In this document: piece after piece, positions 62,518-64,000 of the stretch
Layout: every line of letters starts with the position of its first letter
Numbering within the stretch: the stretch's first letter is position 1
Source: Pseudomonas gozinkensis
Lineage (GTDB): Bacteria; Pseudomonadota; Gammaproteobacteria; Pseudomonadales; Pseudomonadaceae
Direction of reading: 5' to 3'
Length of the DNA: 64,000 nt
NCBI RefSeq assembly: GCF_014863585.1
Contig: NZ_CP062253.1
Span: forward strand, 186,001-250,000
Notes under the pieces: model-generated
Seen by the model: only the letters and a program-made list of their open reading frames with translations
The model's database searches: none
What the model was told of the DNA's origin: nothing
Program-made: the position numbers and the translations under genes

Positions 62518-64000
62518 ATGTCTGCCACTTACCGCGATGCCTTGCGTGCAGCGCTGCTTTACCTGGTCCTTGCCGTTGTCTGGCTGCAAGGTACTGGTTA
62601 TTTATTGAACAGTTTCTTCGATAACTCTGACGAACTGTTGCGCTGGCAACTGATCAACGGCTACGTGTTTGTTGCGCTCAGCGCCGGGTTGATCTTCCTG
62701 GCCCGGGCGCGGCTGTTCGAATGCCTGGGCATCGGTGCCCGCCTGCGTGAACGCCAGGCGGATCGCGAACGCCTGCGTCAGGCCGCTGCGGTATTCGATT
62801 GCACCCGTGAAGGCGTGCTGGTCACGGATCGGCAGGGGCTGATCGTGCACGTCAATCGTGCCTTCATGGAAATCACCGGTTATCAGCGCGAGGAAGTCAT
62901 TGGCCAGCAGCCCAGCCTGTTCAAGTCCGGACACCATCCGCCGGGTTTTTATCAGGCGATGTTCGCCACGTTGCAGGCGCAGGACGAGTGGAGCGGTGAA
63001 ATCTGGAATCGCCGCAAAAGCGGCGAGATCTACCCGCAGTGGCAGACGATCCGGGTGATCCGCGATGAGGACGGTCGGCTCAGCCACTACGTCGCGGTGT
63101 TTTCCGACATCAGCGCAATCAAGGATTCCGAGCACGAGCTCAAGCACCTGGCCCACCACGATCCGCTGACCGACCTGCCCAACCGCCTGCTGTTCAGCGA
63201 CCGCGCCGAACAGGCGCTGGCATCGGCGCAGACCCACAAGCGCGGTTGTGCGCTGCTGATGATCGATCTGGACCATTTCAAACTGATCAACGACAGCCTC
63301 GGCCACAACATCGGTGACCGTTTGCTCAAGGCGGTCGCCGCGCGTTTGCAGGCGTTGTTCGGGCCGGGCATCACCCTGGCGCGGCTGGGCGGCGACGAGT
63401 TCGCGGTCCTGCTGGAAAGTTGTCCACAGCCGGCGCAGGCGGCGGCGCTGGCTCAGCGCATTCTCGATGCGCTCAAGGAGCCGTTCTGCCTCGATGGTCA
63501 TGAACTGTTCATCAACGCCAGCCTCGGCATCAGCCTGTTTCCCAGCGATGCACTGAGCGCCGAACAACTGCTGCGCAACGCCGATGCGGCGCTGTTCAAG
63601 GCCAAGAGCAGCGGCCGCAATGGCTACGCGCTGTACACCGAAGAACTCACCGCCCATGCCCAGCAACGGGTCGAGATCGCCTTCGAATTGCGTCGCGCGC
63701 TGGAGCAGCAGGAGCTGCGGGTCTACTACCAACCGGTGCACGACCTGAAAACCAGCCGTCTGATCGGCGTCGAAGCGCTGGTGCGCTGGGAGCATCCGCA
63801 GCGGGGCCTGGTGTCGCCGGCGGAGTTCATCCCGATTGCCGAGCGCACCGGGCTGATCTCGGAAATCGACGCCTGGGTCATGCAGCAGGCCTGCCGGCAG
63901 ATGTGCCAATGGCAGCAGGCCGGGGTGGTGTTGTCGTTCGTCGCGGTGAACGTGTCGTCACGCTTGTTCGCCCGTCGCGAGTTGTACGAGCAGGTTGCGC
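62518..64000 (+). CDS. Membrane PAS-GGDEF-EAL protein, PipA-like, 3' truncated
   Basis: C-di-GMP enzyme cut by the window end after about 494 residues. Two transmembrane helices (about 12-31 and 50-64) precede a PAS domain (about 85-210: AAAVFDCTREGVLVTDRQGLIVHVNRAFMEITGY), a GGDEF domain (about 215-375, signature GGDEF at about 300) and the start of an EAL domain (EALVRWEHP, FIPIAERTGLISEID). There is no RxxD inhibition site before GGDEF. In P. aeruginosa the gene beside desA (PA0285, PipA) has the same plan and is a phosphodiesterase. The activity of this one cannot be decided from the part present. Confidence 0.9.
   Translation, partial: MSATYRDALRAALLYLVLAVVWLQGTGYLLNSFFDNSDELLRWQLINGYVFVALSAGLIFLARARLFECLGIGARLRERQADRERLRQAAAVFDCTREGVLVTDRQGLIVHVNRAFMEITGYQREEVIGQQPSLFKSGHHPPGFYQAMFATLQAQDEWSGEIWNRRKSGEIYPQWQTIRVIRDEDGRLSHYVAVFSDISAIKDSEHELKHLAHHDPLTDLPNRLLFSDRAEQALASAQTHKRGCALLMIDLDHFKLINDSLGHNIGDRLLKAVAARLQALFGPGITLARLGGDEFAVLLESCPQPAQAAALAQRILDALKEPFCLDGHELFINASLGISLFPSDALSAEQLLRNADAALFKAKSSGRNGYALYTEELTAHAQQRVEIAFELRRALEQQELRVYYQPVHDLKTSRLIGVEALVRWEHPQRGLVSPAEFIPIAERTGLISEIDAWVMQQACRQMCQWQQAGVVLSFVAVNVSSRLFARRELYEQVA

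Overview
The window looks like chromosome of a Pseudomonas from the fluorescens group. I infer this from high-GC coding sequence throughout, four inverted pairs of Pseudomonas-type REP elements (core GTGGGAGCGRGCTTGCYCGCGA or its relative), a pgaABCD operon, a gabD-gabT pair, and desA next to a PAS-GGDEF-EAL gene. No rRNA, CRISPR array, insertion sequence or integrase was seen. One tRNA is present, tRNA-Arg(CCG). The genes at both ends are cut by the window.

Layout. 1-2.5 kb: the end of a NitT/TauT-type ABC importer operon and a LysR regulator. 2.7-6.9 kb: a tripartite EmrAB-type drug exporter with its outer-membrane lipoprotein. 6.9-7.6 kb: a HigB/HigA-type toxin-antitoxin pair. 7.8-12 kb: three overlapping genes for a small HlyD-like adaptor, a membrane-anchored adaptor with a soluble N-terminal domain, and an M50 metalloprotease fused to a HlyD-like arm, followed by a GNAT acetyltransferase. 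12.5-18.4 kb, minus strand: an orphan type VI secretion island (VgrG, DUF4123 chaperone, lipoprotein, class-3 lipase effector). 18.5-19.5 kb: a tail-collar (microcystin-dependent-protein-like) gene and a small partner. 19.7-33 kb: a PMT/ArnT-like glycosyltransferase, a sulfotransferase, a very large DUF4347 protein with 16 Ig-like repeats, a TolC-like lipoprotein, an Asp/Asn beta-hydroxylase-like enzyme and a second sulfotransferase. 33-35.3 kb: NfeD-slipin, a YbaK-like deacylase and a DUF2789 protein. 35.4-40.5 kb: MarR regulator and an AaeB/DUF1656/HlyD/OMF exporter operon. 40.6-43 kb: an unknown membrane protein and a DUF945 (YdgA) protein. 43.2-49.6 kb: pgaABCD. 49.6-55.2 kb: Rieske/flavoprotein reductase, PEBP protein, a vWFA lipoprotein with an ECF sigma factor and its partner, a small acidic protein, and tRNA-Arg. 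55.6-58.6 kb: gabD, gabT. 58.7-64 kb: HDOD response regulator, PAS-diguanylate cyclase, desA, and the start of a PAS-GGDEF-EAL protein.

The most interesting region is 7.8-33 kb. I propose that the M50/HlyD genes (7.8-12 kb) and the TolC-like gene (29.7 kb) form an export route without an ABC ATPase for the large DUF4347/Ig-like protein. The glycosyltransferase, hydroxylase and two sulfotransferases packed around that protein would then modify it. Fifteen of its 16 repeats carry a single tyrosine at the same place, next to Asp and Asn, which is the kind of regular target such enzymes could use. The T6SS island and tail-collar genes sit between the two halves. This is an inference from gene content and order, not a demonstrated system.
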